A stretch of 64,000 nt of DNA from contig NZ_CP126969.1 of assembly GCF_030252165.1 (NCBI RefSeq), positions 2,503,398 to 2,567,397 on the forward strand, in the 5' to 3' direction. Under the pieces are notes generated by a model. That model was not told the origin of the DNA. It made no database searches and saw nothing but the letters and a program-made list of their open reading frames with translations. Below, piece after piece: positions 50,545 to 58,926 of this stretch. The DNA is from Corynebacterium breve. Lineage in GTDB: Bacteria > Actinomycetota > Actinomycetes > Mycobacteriales > Mycobacteriaceae. The position numbers and the translations under genes are program-made. How positions within the stretch are numbered: position 1 is the stretch's first letter; the number at the start of each line of letters is the position of its first letter.

Positions 50545-51302
50545 TGCGAAAAATCTTCATTTCGGGCGGAGCTCAAGGCATCGGACGCGCGACCGCGGAA
50601 AAGTTCCTCAGCGAGGGGTGGCTCGTTGGCATTGGCGATGTCCAACCGGCCCCGTGGGCGGAAGGAATCGAGAACCTGATCGTCACCCATCTCGACGTCA
50701 CTGACCCCGAATCCTGGGACAAAGCACTCGCTGAATTCACCGCGCATACCGGCGGCGAGCTGGACGTTCTCGACAACAACGCCGGCATCATCATCGACGG
50801 TCCGCTTGCCGACGAAGACCCCGCCCGCATCCAAAAGATCATCGACGTGAACGTCACCGGTCTTACCCTTGGCGCCCGCGCTGCGCACAAATACCTCAAG
50901 GCCACCCCGGGTTCACACTTGGTGAATATCTCCAGTGCATCGGCGGTCTTTGGCCAACCGGGCATCGCCGCATATTCGGCCTCGAAGTTTTATGTCAATG
51001 GACTGACCGAAGCGCTGAGCCTTGAATGGGAAAAGGACGGCATTCGCGTTGTCGATGTCATGCCGCTGTGGGCGAAGACCCCAGTCGCCGATGTGTCCGC
51101 AGCTTCCGTGCGCAAACTCGGCGTGAACCTGACCACTGAGCAGGTCGCCGATGCCGTCTGGGAGTCCGTCAACCCGAAGAACCGCTGGCAGCGCGGGCGG
51201 TTGCACTACGGTGTCGGAATCGTCGACAAGCTTTTTTATGTGGCGGGGCAGTGGGCACCGGATCGCGTGGCACGCCTTGTGACTAAGATAGTCGCTGGTT
51301 AA
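50544..51302 (+). CDS. Short-chain dehydrogenase/reductase
   Basis: 252 aa. Rossmann motif FISGGAQGIGRATAEKF, NNAG in VLDNNAGIIIDG, catalytic Ser in NISSASAVFG and YSASK. The C-terminal tail (GRLHYGVGIVDKLFYVAGQW) is not typical of FabG and resembles corynebacterial SDRs of unknown function. It probably uses NAD(P)H on an aldehyde or ketone. It is read from the leaderless promoter at 50531 and may lead into crtB two bases later. Confidence 0.85.
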   Translation: MRKIFISGGAQGIGRATAEKFLSEGWLVGIGDVQPAPWAEGIENLIVTHLDVTDPESWDKALAEFTAHTGGELDVLDNNAGIIIDGPLADEDPARIQKIIDVNVTGLTLGARAAHKYLKATPGSHLVNISSASAVFGQPGIAAYSASKFYVNGLTEALSLEWEKDGIRVVDVMPLWAKTPVADVSAASVRKLGVNLTTEQVADAVWESVNPKNRWQRGRLHYGVGIVDKLFYVAGQWAPDRVARLVTKIVAG

Positions 51303-51304
51303 CG

Positions 51305-52159
51305 ATGAGTGCACACAATGATTTCCTTGCCCGCTACGACGCCATGAGCGTACGAGCAGCGCATCAGGTGATCCTGCACTATTCCACAAGTTTTTCGCTG
51401 GCCTCCCGTCTGCTGAGCCGCCGCGTGCGCACCGATATCCACAACCTGTACGCCATGGTGCGCATCGCCGACGAAATAGTTGACGGTGCCGCCGCACGTG
51501 ATGCTGCACCTTCGCTTCTCGACGACTACCAAGCCCAAGTCCTTGCCGCGCCCGCCGTGCGCTTCCACACGGATCCAGTCCTGCACGCCTACGCCATCAC
51601 CGCGCGCAGGTGCCAGTTTCCGGATGAGCATATCAAGGCGTTTTTCTCGTCCATGCGCCGTGACCTGCATCAAACCACCTACACCGAGGGTGAACTCGAC
51701 GAGTACGTCTACGGTTCGGCCGAAGTCATCGGGTTGCTGTGCCTGGCGGTTTTTCTTGTCGACGAGCCCGTCACCGCCACGCAGCGCGCCGAGATGGAGG
51801 CAGGTGCGTGTTCTCTAGGCGCGGCGTTTCAGAAGATCAACTTCCTGCGTGATCTGCAAGAAGACTCCGGCGTGCTGGGTAGAGCCTATTACCCACAAGA
51901 CTTCACCGACGACGACAAGCATGCCTGCGTCGCCGAAATCCGCAGGGACCTGGCTGCGGCGCGCACAGTCATGGGGCTGCTGCCAGCGTCGGCACGCGCG
52001 GGAGTACTCGCAGCTACCGACCTTTTTTCGCGACTTACAGATCAAATCGAGGACACGCCCGCCGAAGAGCTCACCACGCGCAGGATCAGCGTTCCGCAAC
52101 ACATCAAGGTCGCGATCGCCGCCAAAGCTTTAGCAACATCGCAAAGGATGAAGAAGTGA
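51305..52159 (+). CDS. crtB: Phytoene/squalene synthase family, CrtB
   Basis: 284 aa. The two Asp-rich motifs are present: VRIADEIVDGAA and INFLRDLQEDSGVLGRAYYP. SLASRLLSRRVRTDIHNLYAMV is the usual start of the domain. It condenses two isoprenoid diphosphates to phytoene (or a C30 analogue, which cannot be ruled out). It starts two bases after the SDR stop and overlaps crtI (ATGA-type), giving SDR-crtB-crtI. No crtE or cyclase gene is in the window. Confidence 0.9.
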   Translation: MSAHNDFLARYDAMSVRAAHQVILHYSTSFSLASRLLSRRVRTDIHNLYAMVRIADEIVDGAAARDAAPSLLDDYQAQVLAAPAVRFHTDPVLHAYAITARRCQFPDEHIKAFFSSMRRDLHQTTYTEGELDEYVYGSAEVIGLLCLAVFLVDEPVTATQRAEMEAGACSLGAAFQKINFLRDLQEDSGVLGRAYYPQDFTDDDKHACVAEIRRDLAAARTVMGLLPASARAGVLAATDLFSRLTDQIEDTPAEELTTRRISVPQHIKVAIAAKALATSQRMKK

Positions 52160-53706
52160 AAAAGGCCATCGTCATTGGTGCCGGTGCCGCAGGTTTAGCC
52201 ACCGCAGCCCTGTTGGGGCGCGAAGGCTACAACGTCACCGTTGTGGAAAAGAACGAGTCCATCGGAGGCCGCTCCGGTGAACTCACCGTCGATGGATTCC
52301 GCTTCGACACCGGCCCATCGTGGTACCTCATGCCCGACGCCTTTGAGCACTTCTTCAACCTGCTGGGCACCACCACCGATGCGGAGTTGGACATGGTGGA
52401 TCTCGATCCTGCTTACCGTCTCTTTCCGGAAGGTAACGCTGCAATTGATGTGAACTCCGGGCGTGAAGAAGCTATCGCGCTGTTTGAGTCGATTGAGAAA
52501 GGTGCAGGTCAAAAGCTTAGCAACTACCTGGATAGTGCAAGCGAGACCTACCAGATCGCCGTTGATAGGTTCCTGTATACAACCTTTTCCGCGATCGGTC
52601 CGATGCTGCACAAAGATGTCCGCAACCGCCTGATCAAGCTCGCAGCCCTGCTCACCCAGCCGCTAAGCAAGTACGTAGCCAAGCGATTCCAGGACCACCG
52701 CCTGCGCCAAATACTCACCTACCCGGCCGTATTCTTGTCCTCGCACCCGGATCGCACCCCGGCGCTGTACCACCTGATGAGCCACACCGATCTCGTCCAG
52801 GGTGTGCGCTACCCGCAAGGTGGATTCACCGCCGTCATGGAGGCTTTCGAAAGCCTTGCTCGTGTCAACGGTGCCCGGATCTTCCTGCACGCCGAGGTCA
52901 CCGCGATTACATACTCCGGCGGGCAGACCACCGGTGTGCGCATCCGCAAGCCCGACGGTTCGGCTTCGCACCTCGACGCCGACCTTGTGGTTTCCGCCGC
53001 CGACTTGCACTTCACCGAAACCCGTTTGCTTTCGCCAGACATGCGCAGCTACGACGAAAAGTACTTCGCAGGCCGTGAGCCAGGCCTGAGCACTGTCTTG
53101 GTGATGCTCGGCGTCAAAGGCAAACTCCCGCAGCTTACCCACCACAACCTGCTGTTTAGCAAGGACTGGGACAAGGACTTCACTGTTGTCTTCGACGGTC
53201 CGGTGACCGAACGCCCCCTGCAGTCCTCACAGTCGATTTACATCTCCATGCCGTCGGCGACCGACCCATCCACCGCACCCGAGGGCGACGAGAACCTTTT
53301 CATCCTGGTTCCCACCCCAGCGATCGAGGAGCTCGGCCGGGGCGATGCCTACAGCGCTGAGGCTTCTCCGGCGGTCGAGACCATCGCGGAAGCCGCGATT
53401 GACCAGATTGCCTCCTGGTGCGACATCCCTGACCTGCGCGAAAGGATCGTCGTCAAACGAACTCTTGGGCCCCAGGACTTCGCCGAGCGCTACTATGCCT
53501 GGCGCGGCGGCTCGATTGGGCCTTCACACACGCTGCGGCAGTCGGCGTTTTTCCGCGGGAGCAACAAGTCCCGCAAACTGGACGGACTGTACTACGCAGG
53601 CGCGACAACCGTTCCCGGCGTGGGCGTGCCGATGTGCCTGATCAGCGCTGAAAACGTGATCAAGCGCGTGCGCGGAGATCGCAGCCCGCACCAACTCGAA
53701 TCATGA
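52156..53706 (+). CDS. crtI: Phytoene desaturase, CrtI
   Basis: 516 aa. FAD-binding start AIVIGAGAAGLATAALLGRE followed by VVEKNESIGGRSGELTVDGF. GFTAVMEAFESLA and the C-terminal YYAGATTVPGVGVPMCLIS-type carotenoid-desaturase signature are present. It converts phytoene to neurosporene or lycopene. It overlaps crtB and the next gene by four bases each. Confidence 0.92.
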   Translation: MKKAIVIGAGAAGLATAALLGREGYNVTVVEKNESIGGRSGELTVDGFRFDTGPSWYLMPDAFEHFFNLLGTTTDAELDMVDLDPAYRLFPEGNAAIDVNSGREEAIALFESIEKGAGQKLSNYLDSASETYQIAVDRFLYTTFSAIGPMLHKDVRNRLIKLAALLTQPLSKYVAKRFQDHRLRQILTYPAVFLSSHPDRTPALYHLMSHTDLVQGVRYPQGGFTAVMEAFESLARVNGARIFLHAEVTAITYSGGQTTGVRIRKPDGSASHLDADLVVSAADLHFTETRLLSPDMRSYDEKYFAGREPGLSTVLVMLGVKGKLPQLTHHNLLFSKDWDKDFTVVFDGPVTERPLQSSQSIYISMPSATDPSTAPEGDENLFILVPTPAIEELGRGDAYSAEASPAVETIAEAAIDQIASWCDIPDLRERIVVKRTLGPQDFAERYYAWRGGSIGPSHTLRQSAFFRGSNKSRKLDGLYYAGATTVPGVGVPMCLISAENVIKRVRGDRSPHQLES

Positions 53707-53999
53707 TCCTCGGAGTCGATGTTGACCGACAAGGTCGCTGCGCACACTGGCACAGCGACGTCGACGTGGTTGCCAACAAATGCCTGCTTTGCGACGACTA
53801 CTTCGCCTGCTCCCTCTGCCACGCAGCGCTGAGAGACCACCCGTTTGGACGGATGCCCCGCGACGCGCACGAGGCCGCAATGTGTGGAGTGTGTGGCCAC
53901 ACATTCGGCCTCGCCGCGTACGGGAAACAGTGCCCTTCTTGCGGGCAGCTATTTAACCCAGGGTGTTCGGATCATGTCGAGGAATACTTCCTGGACTAG
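53703..53999 (+). CDS. CHY-type zinc-finger protein
   Basis: 98 aa with the CHY pattern: GRCAHWHSDVDVVANKCLLC, then CSLCHAALRDHPF and CGVCGHTF, CPSCGQLFNPGC. About eleven Cys and several His suit three zinc sites. The family is linked to helper roles in yeast and is common in actinobacteria, but no function is known. ATG overlaps the crtI stop (ATGA). Its end overlaps the phosphatase end by four bases. Confidence 0.85.
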   Translation: MILGVDVDRQGRCAHWHSDVDVVANKCLLCDDYFACSLCHAALRDHPFGRMPRDAHEAAMCGVCGHTFGLAAYGKQCPSCGQLFNPGCSDHVEEYFLD

Positions 54000-55432
54000 T
54001 CGCGTGCCCACCACTTGTTCAGGGTGAGCTGCGCCACGGTGACGTTGTCCACGTAGTTGCCGCGAACTGGGTCGGTGCCGGTGGTTGCAGCCAGGATGTC
54101 TTCGGAACCTGCGCCCTTGAAGTAGAACGGCACTAGCTCGTTGGTGTGGTTTCCTGAGTAGTAAGCGTGGTTTGGAGCCTTACCAGCTTCGCCGGTCATT
54201 GCCTTCCAGTCTGGATCCTCGCCTGCGGCGGAGAGGTAGCCGGTCTCGTGGTCAGCGGTCACGATAACCAGGGTCTCTTCCCAAGAAGAGTTGGTCTCAA
54301 CCCAATCGATGACTGCGTTGGCTGCGTCGATGAATGCCTCGGTCTCTTCGATGTCGCGAGCGATATCGTTAGCGTGACCAGCCCAGTCGATTGCGCCACC
54401 CTCGACCATCAGGTGGAAGCCGTCTTCGTCCTGGCTCAAAACGTTGAGGGCACCAAGCGTCATGGTCTCAAGATCAACGACGTCGTTGAACGGTACGTCG
54501 TATGGTTCAACGGATTCACCGGCGCGACCCTGCTGCAGGGTGGAACCAGCCTGGGCGATACCAAAGTAATCCTTGTCCTCGACCTTGCCAGCTGCAAGCG
54601 CCTCGAAATCGACGTCTTCCTCGACATAAGCCCAATCGGTCTCGCCGTTTGCGAGCTTGTTGAAGGAACCCTCGGAGATGTACTTGTAGTCCGGGGTGTC
54701 GATGCGTTGAGCGTTATCGTCAAAGTGCGGGTTACCTGCGCCGAATACAACGTCCAACTCAGAGTTGATCATCTGGTCCGCGATGAGCTGGTAATCGTTG
54801 CGGGACTCGGTGTGTACAGCCCATGCCGCTGGGGTTGCGTGGGAGAAAGGTACGGAGGAGACAACGCCTGCTGCCTTCTCATTGTCCTTTGCACGCTCCG
54901 AGGTGTTCTCCTGAGCGGCGTTGTTTGGATCGACACCGAGCATGCCGTTGACTGTCTTGACACCGGTAGCCATTGCGGTGCCTGCAGCAGCGGAGTCAGT
55001 GGTGTCGAGGTTGACGTAGTTGTGGTCAGACCATGCTGCCTTGCCGTCGTAGGAGTTGCCGTGCTGGAAGGAAGTCATGCCCAGCTCGTTCCAGTCGTCG
55101 CCCTCAAACTTCTGCACCGCAGGAGCGTCGATCTGAGCGAGTTCGGAACCTGCCGGCCCTTCGACCTGGTAGCGGGAGTCGCCAGTCTGGTAGAAGTTGG
55201 CGGCTGCGACGTGGTCGTAGCCCATGCCATCACCGATCAGGTAGATGATGTTCTTAGGGGCGGATGCCGTTGGTTGTGGGGCCTCAACGCCTGGGGAGCT
55301 AGAGAACCAGTCGAGGCCAGAGGAAGAGGAACCGAGGGAAGACAGAGCGCCTGCAGCTGGGACGGCTGCGACGGTTAGGGCGAGGGTGGAAAAAGATGCG
55401 ATGAGAACGTGACGAAGCTTGCGGGAAGACAT
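53996..55432 (-). CDS. phoA: Secreted alkaline phosphatase (PhoA family)
   Basis: 478 aa from the ATG at 55432, which follows AGGAGAAAAG. A signal peptide (about 1-32, ending near AGALS) is followed by IIYLIGDGMGYDHVAAANF, the phosphoserine site DSAAAGTAMATGVKT, DWAGHANDIARDIEE and TADHETGYLSAAGED. These are the metal and nucleophile sites of the E. coli enzyme. It would release phosphate outside the cell. The upstream 200 bp are AT-rich. Confidence 0.92.
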   Translation of the reverse strand: MSSRKLRHVLIASFSTLALTVAAVPAAGALSSLGSSSSGLDWFSSSPGVEAPQPTASAPKNIIYLIGDGMGYDHVAAANFYQTGDSRYQVEGPAGSELAQIDAPAVQKFEGDDWNELGMTSFQHGNSYDGKAAWSDHNYVNLDTTDSAAAGTAMATGVKTVNGMLGVDPNNAAQENTSERAKDNEKAAGVVSSVPFSHATPAAWAVHTESRNDYQLIADQMINSELDVVFGAGNPHFDDNAQRIDTPDYKYISEGSFNKLANGETDWAYVEEDVDFEALAAGKVEDKDYFGIAQAGSTLQQGRAGESVEPYDVPFNDVVDLETMTLGALNVLSQDEDGFHLMVEGGAIDWAGHANDIARDIEETEAFIDAANAVIDWVETNSSWEETLVIVTADHETGYLSAAGEDPDWKAMTGEAGKAPNHAYYSGNHTNELVPFYFKGAGSEDILAATTGTDPVRGNYVDNVTVAQLTLNKWWARD

Positions 55433-55643
55433 GCTTTTCTCCTGGTAAGGGGGAAACGGGGACAATCTCATTCGTATCTGGCTGAACTGAATTCCACGTA
55501 TTTAAGTTGTAAATAGTTCTCAAACTACAGCTAAATATATAATGAACTCTCATGAAATATTGAGTATTCTGCCTCTGCGCGTAGATGCGGAGAAAATCAT
55601 ATCTGTACAGGTCTTTTCCGGAAGCGTAAACCGGGAATCTTGG

Positions 55644-55649
55644 TATAAT
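55644..55649 (+). promoter_or_regulatory. TATAAT -10 element of the first alcohol dehydrogenase gene
   Basis: TTGGTATAATAAT includes an extended -10 (TGGTATAAT). It lies 40 bp before the ATG at 55689, which also has a GGAGAAG ribosome site, so this gene has a leader. The rest of 55433-55643 holds only the divergent phosphatase promoter and AT-rich sequence. Confidence 0.55.
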
Positions 55650-55688
55650 AATAATGTATCACCAATTGTCTAGCGAACGGAGAAGAAT

Positions 55689-56645
55689 ATGAAGGCATGG
55701 CGTTTCCACGGCACCGATAAGCCACTCACTCTCGACGAAAACTTGGAGATCCCAACCGCGGGTCCAGGCGAGGTCGTCATCAAGGTCAAGGCAGCTGGCG
55801 TATGTCACTCCGACGTCACAGCCATCGACGATCCAGGCTGGATGCCCATGTTCCCGAACCTCCCGCACACCCTGGGCCACGAGAACGCAGGCGTGATCAC
55901 CGAGGTCGGCGAGGGCATGGAGCAGTGGAAGGTTGGCGACCGTGTTGGCCTTTCTCCAATGATGCCTGACAATGACGCAATCGGTTACGGCGAGTGGGAC
56001 GGCGGGTACGGCGAATACATCAAGGCTACCGACTACAACTTGGTCCGCCTGCCAGACGAGCTCTCTTTTGAAATGGGCGCGATGGCAACCGACGCTGGCC
56101 TTACCTCCTACCACGCAGTAGTCACCCGCGGTGGCGCTGCAAAGGGTAAGAAGGTCGGCATTATCGGCCTGGGTGGCTTGGGCTACATCGGCGCTCGTGT
56201 CGCTGTACTGCTCGGCGCAGAGGTGTATGGCGCTGACATTTCTCCGGCAGCTCGTGAGTTGAAGGATGAGATCGGCCTGGCCGGAGTCGCAGAAAGCATC
56301 TCCGAGTTTGCAGATATTGGACTCGATGTTGTCGTTGACTATGCAGGGTTTAACACCATGCAGCCGGCACTGGAGATCCTCAACGAGCACGGCACCTTCG
56401 TCCACGTTGGCATGGGCAAGCTTGACGCTGATTTCAACACCTACCCAGTGATCATCAAGCAGCTCAACATCGTTGGTTCCAAGTCCGGCACCAAGGAAGA
56501 CCTTGAGGCGCTCTACGAGATGATGAAGTCCGGCGATCTGAACCCGCCGATGAACCCAATCACTTTCGACGAAATCCCAGGCGCGATCGACAAGCTGCGT
56601 GAGGGTGGCGTTGTGGGGCGCTTCGTAGCAACATACGAAGATTAA
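55689..56645 (+). CDS. Zinc-dependent alcohol dehydrogenase (short MDR form), paralogue 1
   Basis: 318 aa. MDR catalytic-zinc site GVCHSDVTAID and LGHENAG; Rossmann site GIIGLGGLGYIGARVAVLLGAEV. It lacks the four-Cys structural-zinc loop, with a gap after VGLSPMMPDNDAIGYG. TNTMQP and FVHVGMGKLDAD are shared with the next gene. Probably oxidises or reduces a small alcohol/aldehyde with NAD(H). It has its own promoter (55644) and terminator. Confidence 0.85.
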   Translation: MKAWRFHGTDKPLTLDENLEIPTAGPGEVVIKVKAAGVCHSDVTAIDDPGWMPMFPNLPHTLGHENAGVITEVGEGMEQWKVGDRVGLSPMMPDNDAIGYGEWDGGYGEYIKATDYNLVRLPDELSFEMGAMATDAGLTSYHAVVTRGGAAKGKKVGIIGLGGLGYIGARVAVLLGAEVYGADISPAARELKDEIGLAGVAESISEFADIGLDVVVDYAGFNTMQPALEILNEHGTFVHVGMGKLDADFNTYPVIIKQLNIVGSKSGTKEDLEALYEMMKSGDLNPPMNPITFDEIPGAIDKLREGGVVGRFVATYED

Positions 56646-56654
56646 TCCCCTCGG

Positions 56655-56692
56655 CCCCGGCTTCCTCGAGTCTTTGAGGTGGCCGGGGTTTT
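56655..56692 (+). terminator. Rho-independent terminator after ADH paralogue 1
   Basis: CCCCGGC (56655-56661) pairs with GCCGGGG (56682-56688), with an inner CCTC/GAGG stem and a T run at 56689-56692. Confidence 0.85.
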
Positions 56693-56721
56693 GCATTTCT
56701 GCGTCAACCAGCGGAAATCTC

Positions 56722-56727
56722 TATAAT
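56722..56727 (+). promoter_or_regulatory. TATAAT -10 element of the second alcohol dehydrogenase gene
   Basis: TATAAT 47 bp before the ATG at 56769. The upstream sequence (AAATCTCTATAAT) resembles that of paralogue 1 (GAATCTTGGTATAAT), as expected for a duplicated unit. Confidence 0.5.
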
Positions 56728-56768
56728 TGAATATGTATTGAACATCAGACATTTACAGGAGAAGTTGC

Positions 56769-57713
56769 ATGAAGGCTTGGCAGTTCACTAACACCAACGA
56801 ACCACTCGTACTTAACGAAGTAGAGGATCCAACCGCAGGACCAGGTGAGGTCGTCCTAGAGATGAAGGCAGCGGGACTGTGCCACTCTGACGTCGGCCTG
56901 CTGGAGGACGAAGGCTGGCTCTCCTTGCTGGCTAAGCGCCCAATCACCATCGGCCACGAGAACGCTGGCGTCGTCGCAGAAGTTGGCGAGGGCGTTACCG
57001 AATTCAAGGTCGGCGACCGCGTAGGCGTTTGCCCCACCACCGCTGCGGGAGCGCCTGGCTACTCATTCGACGGCGGCTTCGCGCCAAAGATGCTCGTTGC
57101 AGCAGAAGCCCTCGTTCCACTTCCGGACAACGTTGACTTTGTTAACGGCGCAGCGGCTACCGACGCTGGTATGACTTCCCACGCGGCTGTCATCACTCAA
57201 GGTGGCGTCAAGGAGGGCGACAAGGTTGGCATCATCGGCATGGGTGGCCTCGGTCAGATCGGCGCTGTCGTCGCAATGCTAGCGGGCGCTGAAGTGTACG
57301 TCGCAGAGATCAACGAGAAGGTCTGGCCAATGGCCAAGGAACTCGGTGCGAAGGACGTGAAGAAGGACATCAAGGAATTCGAAGACGTTTCCTTCGACGT
57401 TATCGTTGACTTCGCAGGTTTCGGCCAGACTACCGCTGACGCAGTGGACATTATCCGCCGCGACGGCACCGTGGTTGTTGTCGGCATGGGTCGCCTGGAG
57501 TCCACCATCAACACCAAGAACCTCATCCTGAACCAGTGCCGCCTCATCGGCTCCAACGGTGGCACCAAGGAAGACGTTGCCGGTGTCTACGACTACATGG
57601 CCACCGGCAAGCTAAATCCACAGATCACCACGATCAGCTTCGACGAAATCCCAGAGGGTATCGAGAAGCTGAAGAACGGTGAAGTAGTTGGTCGCCTCGT
57701 AGCAACCTTCTAG
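56769..57713 (+). CDS. Zinc-dependent alcohol dehydrogenase (short MDR form), paralogue 2
   Basis: 314 aa and clearly related to the gene before it: GLCHSDVGLLEDEGW, IGHENAGVVAEVGEG, GIIGMGGLGQIGAVVAMLAGA, VVVGMGRLESTIN, KSGTKEDL/NGGTKEDV. It also lacks the structural-zinc cysteines. The tandem pair with separate promoters points to gene duplication. AGGAGAAG lies before the ATG. Confidence 0.85.
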   Translation: MKAWQFTNTNEPLVLNEVEDPTAGPGEVVLEMKAAGLCHSDVGLLEDEGWLSLLAKRPITIGHENAGVVAEVGEGVTEFKVGDRVGVCPTTAAGAPGYSFDGGFAPKMLVAAEALVPLPDNVDFVNGAAATDAGMTSHAAVITQGGVKEGDKVGIIGMGGLGQIGAVVAMLAGAEVYVAEINEKVWPMAKELGAKDVKKDIKEFEDVSFDVIVDFAGFGQTTADAVDIIRRDGTVVVVGMGRLESTINTKNLILNQCRLIGSNGGTKEDVAGVYDYMATGKLNPQITTISFDEIPEGIEKLKNGEVVGRLVATF

Positions 57714-57728
57714 TTCCACCCAACGATA

Positions 57729-57757
57729 AAACCGCCGTCCGATTCGGGCGGCGGTTT
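57729..57757. terminator. Bidirectional terminator between convergent alcohol dehydrogenase genes
   Basis: AAACCGCCG pairs with CGGCGGTTT and the inner CCG with CGG around ATT. A and T runs flank the stem on both sides. Confidence 0.88.
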
Positions 57758-57773
57758 CGTCGTTAAGCGGAGG

Positions 57774-58826
57774 CTACTTTGCGCCGTGAGGGACGATCAC
57801 TGCGCGGCCGGCAATCTCGCCGTCAACCAGCTTCTGGTATGCCTCGAGTGCGTCGTCCAAGGAGTAGGTGGTGACCTGCGGAACGATCTGGCCAGCCTTG
57901 TACATATCGACGACCTCGTGGAGCTCCTCGACGGTGCCCCAGTAGGTGTTGACCAGCTCAGCCTCGTAAGGGGTGGTGAGGAAGGCCCACTCGTAAGGGG
58001 AGAGGTTGCCGATGCCGACGATGGTGACGCGGCCCTGACGGGCAGCGGTCTGCATTGCGGTCTTGACGGTGGCGCCTACGCCGACGAAGTCGAATGCCGC
58101 GTTAATGCCCTTGCCGCCGGTGATCTCCATGATCTTCTCAACCTGACCCTCGCCGCCAGGAACGGTGATCGCGCCGAGCTTTTCAGCCTCAGCCATCGCG
58201 TCTTCCTTCATGTCGGTTGCGATGATGGTCGCGCCGGTGAGAGCCTTCAGGATCTGTACGCCGACGAGACCAAGACCGCCCAGGCCGATCACAAGCGCGA
58301 ACTTTCCGCCACCGTTGAGGTGTGGGAGTGCCAGCTTGATGGCGTGGTACGGGGTGAGGCCAGCGTCGGACAGTGGTGCAGCGTTGATTGGGTCCGCATC
58401 GCCGAGTGGAACTAGGTTGCGGGCTGGGACAACCATGTACTCGGCCATGCCGCCGTCGAGACCCAGGCCAATGCCTGCGTAGTCCATCTTCGCTGCGTTC
58501 TCGCAGTAGGTGTCCTGGCCGCGGGTACATGCGCGGCACACGCCACAGCCGACTGGGCCGTAGACGAGGTATGCAGCGCCGATCTCGATGCCCTTGACGC
58601 CTTCGCCGAGTTCTTCGACCCAGCCGGAGTTCTCGTGGCCCAGGGTGAACTCTGGGTCCATCTGCGGGTTCAGGCCCTCTTCGAACTCGTGGAAGATTGC
58701 AACGTCAGAGTGGCAAGCGCCAGCGCCAGCGACCTTGAGCAGAACTTCGCCCGGGCCTGGGGTTGGCTTGTCGATTTCTTTGAGTACAGGGAACGTCTTG
58801 TATGCGGTGTGGCGAATTGCCTTCAT
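57774..58826 (-). CDS. Zinc-dependent alcohol dehydrogenase (full-length MDR)
   Basis: 350 aa from the ATG at 58826 (other ATGs lie 12 and 39 bases upstream). It has both zinc sites: GACHSDVAIFHEF and LGHENSG for the catalytic zinc, and the four-Cys loop CGVCRACTRGQDTYCE for the structural zinc. Rossmann motif VIGLGGLGLVGVQILKALTG. It resembles NAD+-dependent alcohol dehydrogenases of actinobacteria. It acts on a medium-chain or aromatic alcohol; that cannot be refined here. Confidence 0.88.
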   Translation of the reverse strand: MKAIRHTAYKTFPVLKEIDKPTPGPGEVLLKVAGAGACHSDVAIFHEFEEGLNPQMDPEFTLGHENSGWVEELGEGVKGIEIGAAYLVYGPVGCGVCRACTRGQDTYCENAAKMDYAGIGLGLDGGMAEYMVVPARNLVPLGDADPINAAPLSDAGLTPYHAIKLALPHLNGGGKFALVIGLGGLGLVGVQILKALTGATIIATDMKEDAMAEAEKLGAITVPGGEGQVEKIMEITGGKGINAAFDFVGVGATVKTAMQTAARQGRVTIVGIGNLSPYEWAFLTTPYEAELVNTYWGTVEELHEVVDMYKAGQIVPQVTTYSLDDALEAYQKLVDGEIAGRAVIVPHGAK

Positions 58827-58926
58827 GGGGTGCATCCTTCCGGAATTTTCAGAGGTTGGGCACATCCCAGAGTACCGAGGTTTCAGGTCCGTTGCTCACC
58901 ATAATTACAGGTGAAAGCCGTTTTCA

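Noticed and set aside
54167..55378. 403-codon open frame on the plus strand
   Set aside because: It is exactly antisense to the alkaline phosphatase gene, whose motifs and signal peptide are clear. The frame is a by-product of GC-rich codon use.
55659..56696. 345-codon open frame on the minus strand
   Set aside because: Antisense to the first alcohol dehydrogenase gene; its residues show no fold pattern.
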